A model generated the notes under the pieces. It was not told the DNA's origin and did not search any database. It saw only the letters and a list, made by a program, of their open reading frames with translations. Below, piece after piece: positions 16,932-24,781 of a stretch of 64,000 nucleotides of DNA (position 1 is the stretch's first letter; each line of letters begins with the position of its first letter). The stretch comes from Pseudorhodoplanes sp049324435 (lineage in GTDB: Bacteria; Pseudomonadota; Alphaproteobacteria; Rhizobiales; Xanthobacteraceae). Position numbers and translations under genes: made by a program. The stretch covers positions 161,797 through 225,796 of the forward strand of contig JBMOOQ010000028.1 in NCBI GenBank assembly GCA_049324435.1, written 5' to 3'.

Positions 16932-19286
16932 ATGGCCTCCGAAAACCACTCCCATCACGGTCCCCGTGTCGAGGACGATGCCCTGATCCGGGGCCGCGGC
17001 CGGTTCGTCGACGATGCCGAAAAGCAGGGCGTCGCCCATGCCGTGTTCGTCCGTTCGTCCCATGCCCATGCCGGCATTGTCTCGATCTCGCTCGACGAAG
17101 CGCTGAAAGCGCCGGGCGTGCTCGGCATCATGACTGCAGCCGACCTTGAAGGCATCGGCTCGGTGACGCGGCATCCGCCGGTCGCCGGACGCGGGGGTAC
17201 GACGGCGTTATTCGCGCACCGGCCTTGTCTCGCCGACCGCAAGGTGATGCATGTCGGCGAAGCCGTTGCTGTGGTTGTCGCCGACAGCCTGGCTCAGGCG
17301 CTCGATGCCGCCGAGCTGGTCGCGGTCGAATATGAAGAGCTGCCCGCGCTGGTCGATGCGCGCGATGCGCTGAAGCCCGATGCGCCGCAGCTCCACAACG
17401 GAATCGCGGGCAATCTCGCGATCGATTATCCGGGACCGATCGACGATCCGGCCAATGTTGCGGCGGTCGACGCCATCATCAAGTCGGCGGCCCATGTCGC
17501 GCGAGTCACTGTCGCGCATCAGCGCATGATCATGGCGCCGATGGAGACGCGCGGTGGCACCGCCTCGTATGATGCCAAGACCGGCCGCTATACGCTGCGC
17601 GTCTGTTCGCAGGGTGCTGGCCCGATGCGGGACATGCTGGCTGCGATCATGGGCATCGACAGGCAGATGCTGCGGGTTGTGACCGAAGATGTCGGTGGCG
17701 CGTTCGGGCTGAAAAGCGGCGCCTATCCGGAATACCCGGTCCTGCTGGCCGCCGCAAAAAAATACGGCCGCAAGGTCCACTGGATGTCGAGCCGCTCGGA
17801 GGCCTTCAACAGCGACAATCAGGCCCGTGATAATGTCACCTCCGCCGAACTCGCGCTCGATGCGAACGGCAAGTTCCTTGCGCTGCGCGCGCGGCAGATT
17901 CAGAATCTCGGGGCTTATGTCGCATCCGCGGGCATTACGCTCGCGACCAACAATTTCGCGCGCTGCTTCCCTGCGATGTACGACATCGGCAAGCTCGATA
18001 TCGGCGTGCAATGCGTCTACACAAATACCCTACCGACCGGACCCTATCGCGGCGCCGGGCGCCCTGAGGCGAATTACGTGATCGAGCGGCTGGTTGACGA
18101 AGCCGCGCGCGTCACCGGCATCGACAGGGTCGAACTGCGGAGGCGCAATCTCATTCCGGCCTCGGCGATTCCGTTCAAGACGGCGGTTGGCACGACCTTC
18201 GACTCCGGCGAATTTCCGGCGATTTTTGACAAGGCGCTGTCGCTTGCGCAAATCGACGATTTCGAGCGGCGCCGTGCGCAGTCGCGCGAGAATGGCAAGC
18301 TGCGGGGTCTCGGCATTTCCTGCTTTCTCGAACATTCAGGCGGTGTGCCGAACGAAGGCGCGTGGCTGACCTTTCCCGGCAACGGAACGGTGGTGGTAAG
18401 TCTCAACGTCGGCAATACCGGTCAGGGCCACGCCACGGTTTATTCGCGGCTTGTCGCGGACAAGCTCGCCATCGATCCGGCACAGGTCAAGCACCGGCAG
18501 GGCGACAGCGATTTCGAGATCAAGGGCTCGCCGTCGGTCGCCTCGCGGTCGACGATTACCGCAGGCACCGCGGTCGTGCGCATGGTCGAGGCGATGCTGG
18601 AGAAGGGCCGCGCGCTGGCCGCGCAGGTTCTCGAAGCCGACGAGAAGGACATCGCCTATCGCCGCGGTCTGTTCGAGGTGGTCGGCACAGACCGGTCCAT
18701 CGGCCTGTTCGAACTTGCGGCAAAAGCGGCCGAGATGAAGGAAAAAGGCGAGATTGCCGAAAGCCTCGACACCAAGCGCGATGTCGATACGCCGCAGACT
18801 TTCCCGAATGGCTGCCATATCGCCGAAGTCGAAATCGAGCCCGAGACCGGCGAGGTGGCCGTGGTCGGCTATTATGCCGTGGACGATTGCGGCACGGTGC
18901 TCGACCACACGCTGGCGCATGGTCAGGTCCATGGCGGCATCGCGCAGGGGCTCGGTCAGGCGCTGCTGGAGAACGCGGTCTACGACGCCGCAAGCGGGCA
19001 GCTGGTGACGGGCTCCTTCATGGATTACGCCATGCCGCGCGCCCACCACATGCCCTCTGTGCTTCTCGATGACACGCATCCCGTTCCGGCCACCACCAAT
19101 CCGCTCGGTGTGAAAGGCGTCGGCGAAGCCGGCACCACGGCCTCGCTTGCCGCAATCATGAATGCGATTGCCGATGCGATCCCTGCGGCCGCGCATATGG
19201 ACATGCCCGCGACCATGGAGAAAATCTGGCGCGCATGTCAGGGGATGGAGCGTCCTGCGCCGGCTGGCACCGAGACGTTGGACTGA
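16932..19286 (+). CDS. Xanthine-dehydrogenase-family molybdopterin-binding subunit (CoxL-like, form II)
   Basis: Large catalytic subunit of a molybdenum hydroxylase, 784 residues. It starts with the a/b hammerhead (VEDDALIRGRGRFVDD) and contains PYRGAGRPEANY at about residues 370-382. True carbon-monoxide dehydrogenases have a cysteine-bearing loop (AYRCSFR) here, so this is a form II enzyme of other substrate. The C-terminal GVKGVGEAGTTAS carries the catalytic Glu (about 731). No iron-sulfur (CoxS) or FAD (CoxM) subunit gene is adjacent, although such enzymes normally have three subunits. It depends on the cofactor genes at 23-30 kb and the modABC importer. Confidence 0.9.
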   Translation: MASENHSHHGPRVEDDALIRGRGRFVDDAEKQGVAHAVFVRSSHAHAGIVSISLDEALKAPGVLGIMTAADLEGIGSVTRHPPVAGRGGTTALFAHRPCLADRKVMHVGEAVAVVVADSLAQALDAAELVAVEYEELPALVDARDALKPDAPQLHNGIAGNLAIDYPGPIDDPANVAAVDAIIKSAAHVARVTVAHQRMIMAPMETRGGTASYDAKTGRYTLRVCSQGAGPMRDMLAAIMGIDRQMLRVVTEDVGGAFGLKSGAYPEYPVLLAAAKKYGRKVHWMSSRSEAFNSDNQARDNVTSAELALDANGKFLALRARQIQNLGAYVASAGITLATNNFARCFPAMYDIGKLDIGVQCVYTNTLPTGPYRGAGRPEANYVIERLVDEAARVTGIDRVELRRRNLIPASAIPFKTAVGTTFDSGEFPAIFDKALSLAQIDDFERRRAQSRENGKLRGLGISCFLEHSGGVPNEGAWLTFPGNGTVVVSLNVGNTGQGHATVYSRLVADKLAIDPAQVKHRQGDSDFEIKGSPSVASRSTITAGTAVVRMVEAMLEKGRALAAQVLEADEKDIAYRRGLFEVVGTDRSIGLFELAAKAAEMKEKGEIAESLDTKRDVDTPQTFPNGCHIAEVEIEPETGEVAVVGYYAVDDCGTVLDHTLAHGQVHGGIAQGLGQALLENAVYDAASGQLVTGSFMDYAMPRAHHMPSVLLDDTHPVPATTNPLGVKGVGEAGTTASLAAIMNAIADAIPAAAHMDMPATMEKIWRACQGMERPAPAGTETLD

Positions 19287-19302
19287 ATTGTCACGCGTGT
19301 TT

Positions 19303-19383
19303 CCCTCTCCCCGTTCGCAAACTTCACCCCCCGAAAGGGCGAGGGCGCGCGACTGAGCGGAGCGAAGGAGAGAGGGTGGGGAG
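19303..19383. repeat. REP-like intergenic repeat with CCCTCTCC/GGAGAG arms
   Basis: Between the CoxL-like and aldehyde dehydrogenase stops a CCCTCTCCCC arm faces a GGAGAGAGGGTGGGG arm across about 50 bases, followed by a second short CCCTCCC/GGGAGGG pair near 19403-19436. Repeats of this composition are frequent between genes of Bradyrhizobium-like genomes. Copies elsewhere cannot be checked from this window. Confidence 0.45.
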
Positions 19384-19458
19384 CCGCCTTCGGTATTTGA
19401 CCCCCTCCCAAATCCTCCCCCTTTCAGAGGGAGGGAGTACTGGCTCAGTGCATCAGTT

Positions 19459-20886
19459 TTACCCCTGCGAGATGAACTTGCGGTTCGTATAAGCCTCCAG
19501 CCCCTCGATACCGCCTTCCTGACCGTAGCCGGATTCCTTGATGCCGCCGAACGGCGTCTCCGGCGTAGAGATCGCGACCGAGTTCACGCCGACCATGCCG
19601 GATTGCAGCGCATCGCCGATCATGGTTGCGGTCTGCGTGTTGGTCGTGAATGCATAGGACGCAAGACCGAACGGCAGCGAATTGGCGCGCTCCACCACTT
19701 CATCGAAGGTCTTGAAGGTCACGATCGGCGCCACCGGGCCGAACGGCTCCTCGGTCATGATCTTGGAGTCGTCCGGTACGTCGGTGATCACGGTCGGCTC
19801 GAAGAAATAGCCCTGGTTGCCGCGCCTCTTGCCGCCTGTCACGATCGTTCCGCCGCGGTTCTTGGCGTCCTGCACGATCGCTTCCATGGCATCGAGCCGC
19901 CGCGCATTGGCGAGCGGTCCCATGGTTGTGTCCTTGTCCAGTCCGTCGCCGAGCTTGATGTTGTTGGCGAACTCGGTGAAGCGCTTGAGGAAACGGTCAT
20001 AGACGCCCTCCTGCACGTAGAAGCGGGTTGGCGAAATACAGACCTGTCCGGCATTGCGGTACTTGAACGCCGCGATGGTGTCGGCGGTTTTTTCTGGATC
20101 GGCGTCGGCGAACACCACGACCGGCGAATGCCCGCCAAGCTCCATGGTCGCGCGCTTCATGCCCTTGGCGGCAAGACCTGCGAGCAATTTTCCGACCGGC
20201 ACCGAGCCGGTGAAAGAAATCTTCTTTACGCTGTCGGCGCCGATCAGATGTTCAGACACCTCGGCGGGCACACCGAACACCAGATTGAGCACGCCTTTCG
20301 GCAATCCGGCATCGGCGAAACATTTCACCAGCTCGACGCAAGACCCCGGCGTTTCTTCCGACGCCTTCACGATAATCGAGCAGCCGGCCGCCAGCGCGCC
20401 TGCGATCTTGCGCACCGGGGTCAGTGTCGGGAAATTCCACGGTGTGAAGGCTGCGACCACACCGACAGGCTCCTGCAATACGAGCTGACGGACATTCTTG
20501 CCGCGGCCCGGCACAATGCGGCCATAGGCACGGCGCCCCTCTTCGGCCATCCAGTCGATGATATCGGCGGTAACGGTCACCTCGCCCCTGGCCTCGGCCA
20601 GCGGCTTGCCCTGTTCCTGCACCATGACGCGCGCAATGTGGTCGATGCGTTCGCGGACGAGATCGGCGGCTTTGCGCATGACCTTGGCGCGGTCATAGGC
20701 GGTCGTGGCGCGCCACACCAGAAGTCCCTTGTCGGCCGCGGCGAGGGCGCGGTCGAGATCGGCCTTCGATGCATGCGGCAGCGTGCCGAGCGACTTGCCG
20801 GTGGCGGGATTGATGACATCCTCGCCCTTGCGGCCCGCACCATTGAGCCATTCGCCGTCGATGTAGAGCTGAAGGTCCGTGTACAT
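19459..20886 (-). CDS. NAD(P)-dependent aldehyde dehydrogenase (succinate-semialdehyde dehydrogenase-like)
   Basis: Oxidises an aldehyde to the acid, 475 residues, typical of GabD-type enzymes. ATG at 20886 has GAGG five bases upstream; a GTG two codons earlier is possible. Catalytic Glu249 is in ATMELGGHSP, catalytic Cys283 in GQVCISPTR, and the cofactor motif FTGSVPVGK is near 226. The C-terminus FGGIKESGYGQEGG is a standard ALDH end. Succinate semialdehyde is the closest guess from overall motifs, but the gene stands without gabT. Confidence 0.86.
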   Translation of the reverse strand: MYTDLQLYIDGEWLNGAGRKGEDVINPATGKSLGTLPHASKADLDRALAAADKGLLVWRATTAYDRAKVMRKAADLVRERIDHIARVMVQEQGKPLAEARGEVTVTADIIDWMAEEGRRAYGRIVPGRGKNVRQLVLQEPVGVVAAFTPWNFPTLTPVRKIAGALAAGCSIIVKASEETPGSCVELVKCFADAGLPKGVLNLVFGVPAEVSEHLIGADSVKKISFTGSVPVGKLLAGLAAKGMKRATMELGGHSPVVVFADADPEKTADTIAAFKYRNAGQVCISPTRFYVQEGVYDRFLKRFTEFANNIKLGDGLDKDTTMGPLANARRLDAMEAIVQDAKNRGGTIVTGGKRRGNQGYFFEPTVITDVPDDSKIMTEEPFGPVAPIVTFKTFDEVVERANSLPFGLASYAFTTNTQTATMIGDALQSGMVGVNSVAISTPETPFGGIKESGYGQEGGIEGLEAYTNRKFISQG

Positions 20887-20985
20887 ATTCACCTCGTGCG
20901 CTGCGCTTGATCCGCCGCCGTGAGGTGCAGTTGCGCAGCAACAGCCTCGAAGGGCGACGGCCCGTGTTCATGAACGTCGTCCGTG

Positions 20986-21026
20986 CATCCTCCAAGGGTC
21001 GCTTCTCTCGCACCTCAGGATGACGG
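20986..21026. repeat. Short REP-like element (CATCCT...AGGATGACGG)
   Basis: CATCCT and AGGATG arms flank a GC-rich centre in the 266-base gap before the aldehyde dehydrogenase gene. Elements ending CTCAGGATGACGG are common in intergenic DNA of Bradyrhizobium-type genomes. I see no gene in the gap. Confidence 0.4.
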
Positions 21027-21152
21027 GCATGGGTTGGTCGCGCGCGTCTTAGCAGTTTTGGCGTGGCGCGGCCACCATATGGCGACGGCACATCAGCATT
21101 TCATGGAGTGAAATTGAAACGCTCTGCGGATATTGGAACAGCTCTCGTGCGG

Positions 21153-21938
21153 TCACTGCCCGGTAAATACCGGCTTTCGTTTCTCCATGAACGCGGTGCG
21201 GCCTTCGATATAATCCTTGCTGTCGAAGCAGCGTTTGACAGCGGCAACCACGCTGCCGATATCCCGCTCCGCCTCGTCCTTCAGCAATTCGCTGATGGTG
21301 TGTTTTGCCGCACCTATTGTCAGCGGTGCGTTGGCGGCGATCATGCCGCCGTAATCTTTGACGAAGGTTTCGAGTTCATCGTCCGGCACCACGCGGTTGA
21401 CGAAACCCATCATACGCGCTTCCTCGGCGTCGAATTGCCGCGCCGTGAAAAAGATTTCCTTTGCGAAAGAGGGGCCGACCACATCCATCAGGCGGCGGAC
21501 GCCCTTGTGGTCGTAGCCGAGGCCGAGTTTGGCCGCAGGGATGCCGAATTTCGATCCCGGCGTTGCAATGCGGATGTCGCAGCAGGTCGCGAGCGCCATG
21601 CCGCCGCCGATGCAATAGCCGCGGATCATCGCGATCGTCGGTTTTGGAAATTCATGAACGCCGGAGAATGCGGCCTCGGTGGTGGCATTGTATTTGGCCA
21701 CCGCTTCCGCACTTGACCGTTCGGTGCCGAATTTCGAAATGTCGGCGCCCGATACAAAGGCCTTGCCGCCGGCGCCGGTCAGCACCACGGCGCGGACCTC
21801 CGGGTCATCGCGAAACGTGTCGAGGATCTCGCGCGTCCTGGCCCACATCTCCATCGACACGGCATTGTGCCGCTCGGGATTGTTGAAGATCACGTAGCCG
21901 ATCCCGCCATCCTTGCGCGAGAGCATCTTGTCGGTCAT
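21153..21938 (-). CDS. Enoyl-CoA hydratase/isomerase-family protein
   Basis: Crotonase-fold enzyme, 261 residues. ATG at 21938 has AAGGA nine bases upstream; a frame reaching 22019 would read through a repeat and is rejected. Oxyanion-hole motifs are VLTGAGGKAFVSGADISKFG (about 60-80) and MIRGYCIGGGMALATCCDIR (about 104-123). The Glu of the second acid/base site in the classic hydratase is not obvious, so isomerase or another crotonase activity is possible. It lies in a row with CaiB and aldehyde dehydrogenase, as in fatty or aromatic acid breakdown. Confidence 0.85.
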   Translation of the reverse strand: MTDKMLSRKDGGIGYVIFNNPERHNAVSMEMWARTREILDTFRDDPEVRAVVLTGAGGKAFVSGADISKFGTERSSAEAVAKYNATTEAAFSGVHEFPKPTIAMIRGYCIGGGMALATCCDIRIATPGSKFGIPAAKLGLGYDHKGVRRLMDVVGPSFAKEIFFTARQFDAEEARMMGFVNRVVPDDELETFVKDYGGMIAANAPLTIGAAKHTISELLKDEAERDIGSVVAAVKRCFDSKDYIEGRTAFMEKRKPVFTGQ

Positions 21939-21977
21939 TGCTGCAGTCCTTTGCAGTTCGTTCGCTCTGTCCTTTGT

Positions 21978-22057
21978 CCGTTCGTCCCCGCGAAAGCGGG
22001 GACCCAGAATCGCAGGCACCAGTTTCGCTGGGTGACCGCGTTCGCGGGAACGAACGG
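21978..22057. repeat. REP-like palindromic element (CCCGCGAAAGCGGG type)
   Basis: The outer arms CCGTTCGT and ACGAACGG enclose a small perfect hairpin CCCCGCGAAAGCGGGG and a second GCGTTCGCGGG segment. It fills most of the gap between the hydratase and CaiB genes. This is a well-known kind of interspersed palindrome in Hyphomicrobiales. Confidence 0.6.
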
Positions 22058-22067
22058 CGCCAATTTT

Positions 22068-23273
22068 CTACACCGCGCCAGCCTTCCGCAGCGCCTCGAT
22101 TTCATCCTTGCTGAAACCGAATTCGGCCAGCACTTCGTCGGTATGCTCGCCGCGCTCGGGCGTATGCATGGCGATCCTGCTCGGTGTGCGCGACATCGTA
22201 AAAGGCTGCCGGATCACCTTCAGTGTGCCGCGGTCCGGCGTCTGCATGTCGGTCGCGACGCCGAGATGCTGAACCTGTCTGTCAGCAAACACCTCGTCGA
22301 TTCTGTAGATCGGGCCGGCGGCGACGCCGTCGGCGTTCAGTCGTTCGATCCAGTTGGCGCTGGTGTCGGTTGCGAGCAGCTTCTCGATATCGGCATTGAG
22401 TGCGTCGCGGTTCTTCAGCCGCAGCGCGTTGGTCTTGTAGTCCGGATGCTCGATCAGGTGCTCGCCGCCGATCGCCTTGCAGAAGCGGACCCAGGTCGGC
22501 GAGCCGGTGGTTGCGATATTGATGTGGCCGTCCTGCGTTCTGTAGACGCCGGTCGGTATGGACGTCGGATGGTTGTTGCCGGCCTGGCCCGGCACCTCCT
22601 TGTCGATCAGCCAGCGCGCGGCCTGGAAGTCGAGCAGGAAAATCTGCGCGGCCAGGAGCGAGGTTTCGATAAACTGCCCCTTTCCGGATTGCTCACGTTC
22701 GAGCAGCGCCGTGAGAACGCCGAGCGCTGCGAATAGCCCCGCCGCCATGTCCGCCACCGCGGCGCCCGCCCGCACCGGCCCCTGACCGGGCAGGCCGGTG
22801 ACAGACATCAGCCCGCCCATGCCCTGCGCGACCTGATCGAAGCCCGGCCATTTCTCGTAGGGGCCGTCCTGGCCATAGGCCGAGATGCTGGCATAGACGA
22901 TGCGGGGGTTGATGGTCTTCAGGTCCGGATAATCGATCCTCAGGCGTCTTTTGACGTCCGGCCGGAAGTTCTCGATCACGACGTCTGCATGTTCTACGAG
23001 CCTTAACAGGGCTGCGCGGCCGGCCCCATTTTTCAGATCCAGCGTGATACTGCGCTTGTTGCGGTGCAAATTCTGGAAATCCGCGCCATGCCGCGCCCCG
23101 CCGATCGGGTCGCCGCCTTCCAGCCGCTCCGGCGCCTCAATCTTGATCACATTGGCGCCCCAATCCGCCAGTTGCCGCGCACAGGTCGGCCCCGCCCGCA
23201 CGCGGGTCAGGTCGAGCACCGTGAAGCGCGCGAGCGCGGTAGACGCGCGTGGCAGGTTCGGTGAAGCCGGCAT
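22068..23273 (-). CDS. CaiB/BaiF-family (class III) CoA-transferase
   Basis: Moves CoA between carboxylic acids, 401 residues. ATG at 23273 has GGGAG five bases upstream. The N-terminal motif VLDLTRVRAGPTCARQLADWGANVIKIE is the family start. The catalytic Asp lies in the region FDQVAQGMGGLMSVTG to GPVRAGAAVADMAAGLFA. It adjoins a crotonase gene in the same direction, so a route that activates and hydrates an acid is likely. The substrate is unknown. Confidence 0.9.
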   Translation of the reverse strand: MPASPNLPRASTALARFTVLDLTRVRAGPTCARQLADWGANVIKIEAPERLEGGDPIGGARHGADFQNLHRNKRSITLDLKNGAGRAALLRLVEHADVVIENFRPDVKRRLRIDYPDLKTINPRIVYASISAYGQDGPYEKWPGFDQVAQGMGGLMSVTGLPGQGPVRAGAAVADMAAGLFAALGVLTALLEREQSGKGQFIETSLLAAQIFLLDFQAARWLIDKEVPGQAGNNHPTSIPTGVYRTQDGHINIATTGSPTWVRFCKAIGGEHLIEHPDYKTNALRLKNRDALNADIEKLLATDTSANWIERLNADGVAAGPIYRIDEVFADRQVQHLGVATDMQTPDRGTLKVIRQPFTMSRTPSRIAMHTPERGEHTDEVLAEFGFSKDEIEALRKAGAV

Positions 23274-23357
23274 GCGATCTCCCGGGCAGAGGCCGGCAGG
23301 ACAATTCATGAAGCAGCGGACAAATTCAACCGACAGCGTCCGCCGGACCCTGCCAGG

Positions 23358-23588
23358 TCATGCCTTTCGGATCCGGAAGCGCAGGACGTCGCCGCTGCGT
23401 TCGGTGCTCTCCAGAACGTCCCCGGTCTGGTTGATCAAATTGGGAATATCGATCGCGGCCAGCGGATCGGTGCATTCGACCAGGATCACGTCACCGGCAG
23501 CCTTTCCCTTGAGAACCTTTTTTGTCCGCAAGGCCGGGAGCGGGCATTTGAGACCCCGCAAATTCACCGTTTCTTCATCGACTGTCAT
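23358..23588 (-). CDS. TusA/SirA-like sulfur-carrier protein
   Basis: A 76-residue persulfide carrier starting at ATG 23588. The single conserved Cys is in LRGLKCPLPALRTKK (residues 10-24), the CPxP motif that carries the sulfane sulfur. It is divergent from a row of molybdenum-cofactor genes 81 bases away. In other bacteria TusA hands sulfur to molybdenum-cofactor and tRNA thiolation pathways. Here its position suggests supply for the cofactor or for FdhD. Confidence 0.85.
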   Translation of the reverse strand: MTVDEETVNLRGLKCPLPALRTKKVLKGKAAGDVILVECTDPLAAIDIPNLINQTGDVLESTERSGDVLRFRIRKA

Positions 23589-23668
23589 GGCTTTTGGCCG
23601 ATTTCTGCAAACCAATATGCATTTCAGCGACTTGACCCAGTAGGAGTGGTTCGCCAGAAACGCAACCC

Positions 23669-24781
23669 ATGAATGAGGATTTGGCCTCTCATCAGCGCAT
23701 TGGACGCTTAACTCCGCTTGCCGATGTGCTTGCGGCAATAGGTCAAATCGAGCCAGTTGCGCCATATGATATCGCCGTAGCTGCAGCGCGGGGTTGTATT
23801 CTCGCAACTGATATTGTGGCAAAGGAACCCGTGCCGTCAAAGCCGGTCGCTCTCCGCGACGGATGGGCAGTCGACGCAGACTCGACGCGCGATGCTGCGG
23901 CCTATGCGCCTCTGACATTGCAGCCACAACCGAAGCGGATCGATACATTCGCGGCGCTGCCGCAGGGAACGGATGCGGTCGCGCCCCTCGATGCGGTGAC
24001 GTCTTTGGGCGGTGTCATGCAGATCACGGCTCCGGTTGCTCCGGGGGAAGGCGTGTTGCCAATTGGCGGCGATATCGATGCGCGCGCCAGGCTTCGCTCC
24101 GCGGGGCTGCCACTGCGCGCCAGCGACATTGCGGTGCTCGCGACGGCAGGTGTCGCCATCGTGACTGTACGCAAACCGCTTGTTCTTGTCGTCAATACCA
24201 GACCGGACGATCCAATTCTCGGCGCCACCGCCGCCTTGGTGATGCGGGCGATTACCGAATCCGGTGCGCGAACGGACATATCCGTCGATCTCGACGACGC
24301 GTTGCAGTCCGATGGCGCCGACGCGATCATATCTATTGGCGGGACCGGGTTGGGGCGCACTGATCGTTCGGTTATTGCCTTGTCTCGATCGGGCATGGTG
24401 ACCTGCCACGGGATCGGAATTTCGCCGGGAGAAACGTCGGCATTTGGAATGAGCAAAGGCCGTCCCGTGTTGTTGATGCCGGGGCGGACCGATGCCGCAC
24501 TGGCCTGCTGGCTCTTGGTTGGCAAGCCGCTGATCGACCGCCTTGCCGGAGCACGAAGGCACGACATGGCAATGAACGCCACGCTCACCCGCAAGGTAAC
24601 GTCGGCCATTGGTTTCGCAGAGGTCGTTCCGCTGGTCCGTAACGATGACGGTGTCGAACCTTTGGCGTTTGGCTATCTGCCTTTGCAATCGCTGACGCGC
24701 GCCAATGGATGGATGCTCGTGCCGCCGGAAAGCGAGGGATTTCCCGCTGGGACCGAGATCGCGATGAGGCCACTGCCGTGA
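23669..24781 (+). CDS. Degenerate MoeA-like molybdopterin-binding protein
   Basis: A 370-residue relative of molybdopterin molybdotransferase in which the usual motifs have decayed. The N-terminal DGYA site reads RDGWAVDADS. The TGDEL site reads VNTRPDDPIL. SGGVSxGxxD reads SIGGTGLGRTD, and the LPGNPVA site reads LMPGRTDAA. The overall order of MoeA domains is still recognisable. Its stop overlaps the GTG of the next, complete MoeA domain protein (GTGA), so they are made together and may form a mixed complex. A role as a carrier or regulatory subunit is inference. Confidence 0.72.
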   Translation: MNEDLASHQRIGRLTPLADVLAAIGQIEPVAPYDIAVAAARGCILATDIVAKEPVPSKPVALRDGWAVDADSTRDAAAYAPLTLQPQPKRIDTFAALPQGTDAVAPLDAVTSLGGVMQITAPVAPGEGVLPIGGDIDARARLRSAGLPLRASDIAVLATAGVAIVTVRKPLVLVVNTRPDDPILGATAALVMRAITESGARTDISVDLDDALQSDGADAIISIGGTGLGRTDRSVIALSRSGMVTCHGIGISPGETSAFGMSKGRPVLLMPGRTDAALACWLLVGKPLIDRLAGARRHDMAMNATLTRKVTSAIGFAEVVPLVRNDDGVEPLAFGYLPLQSLTRANGWMLVPPESEGFPAGTEIAMRPLP

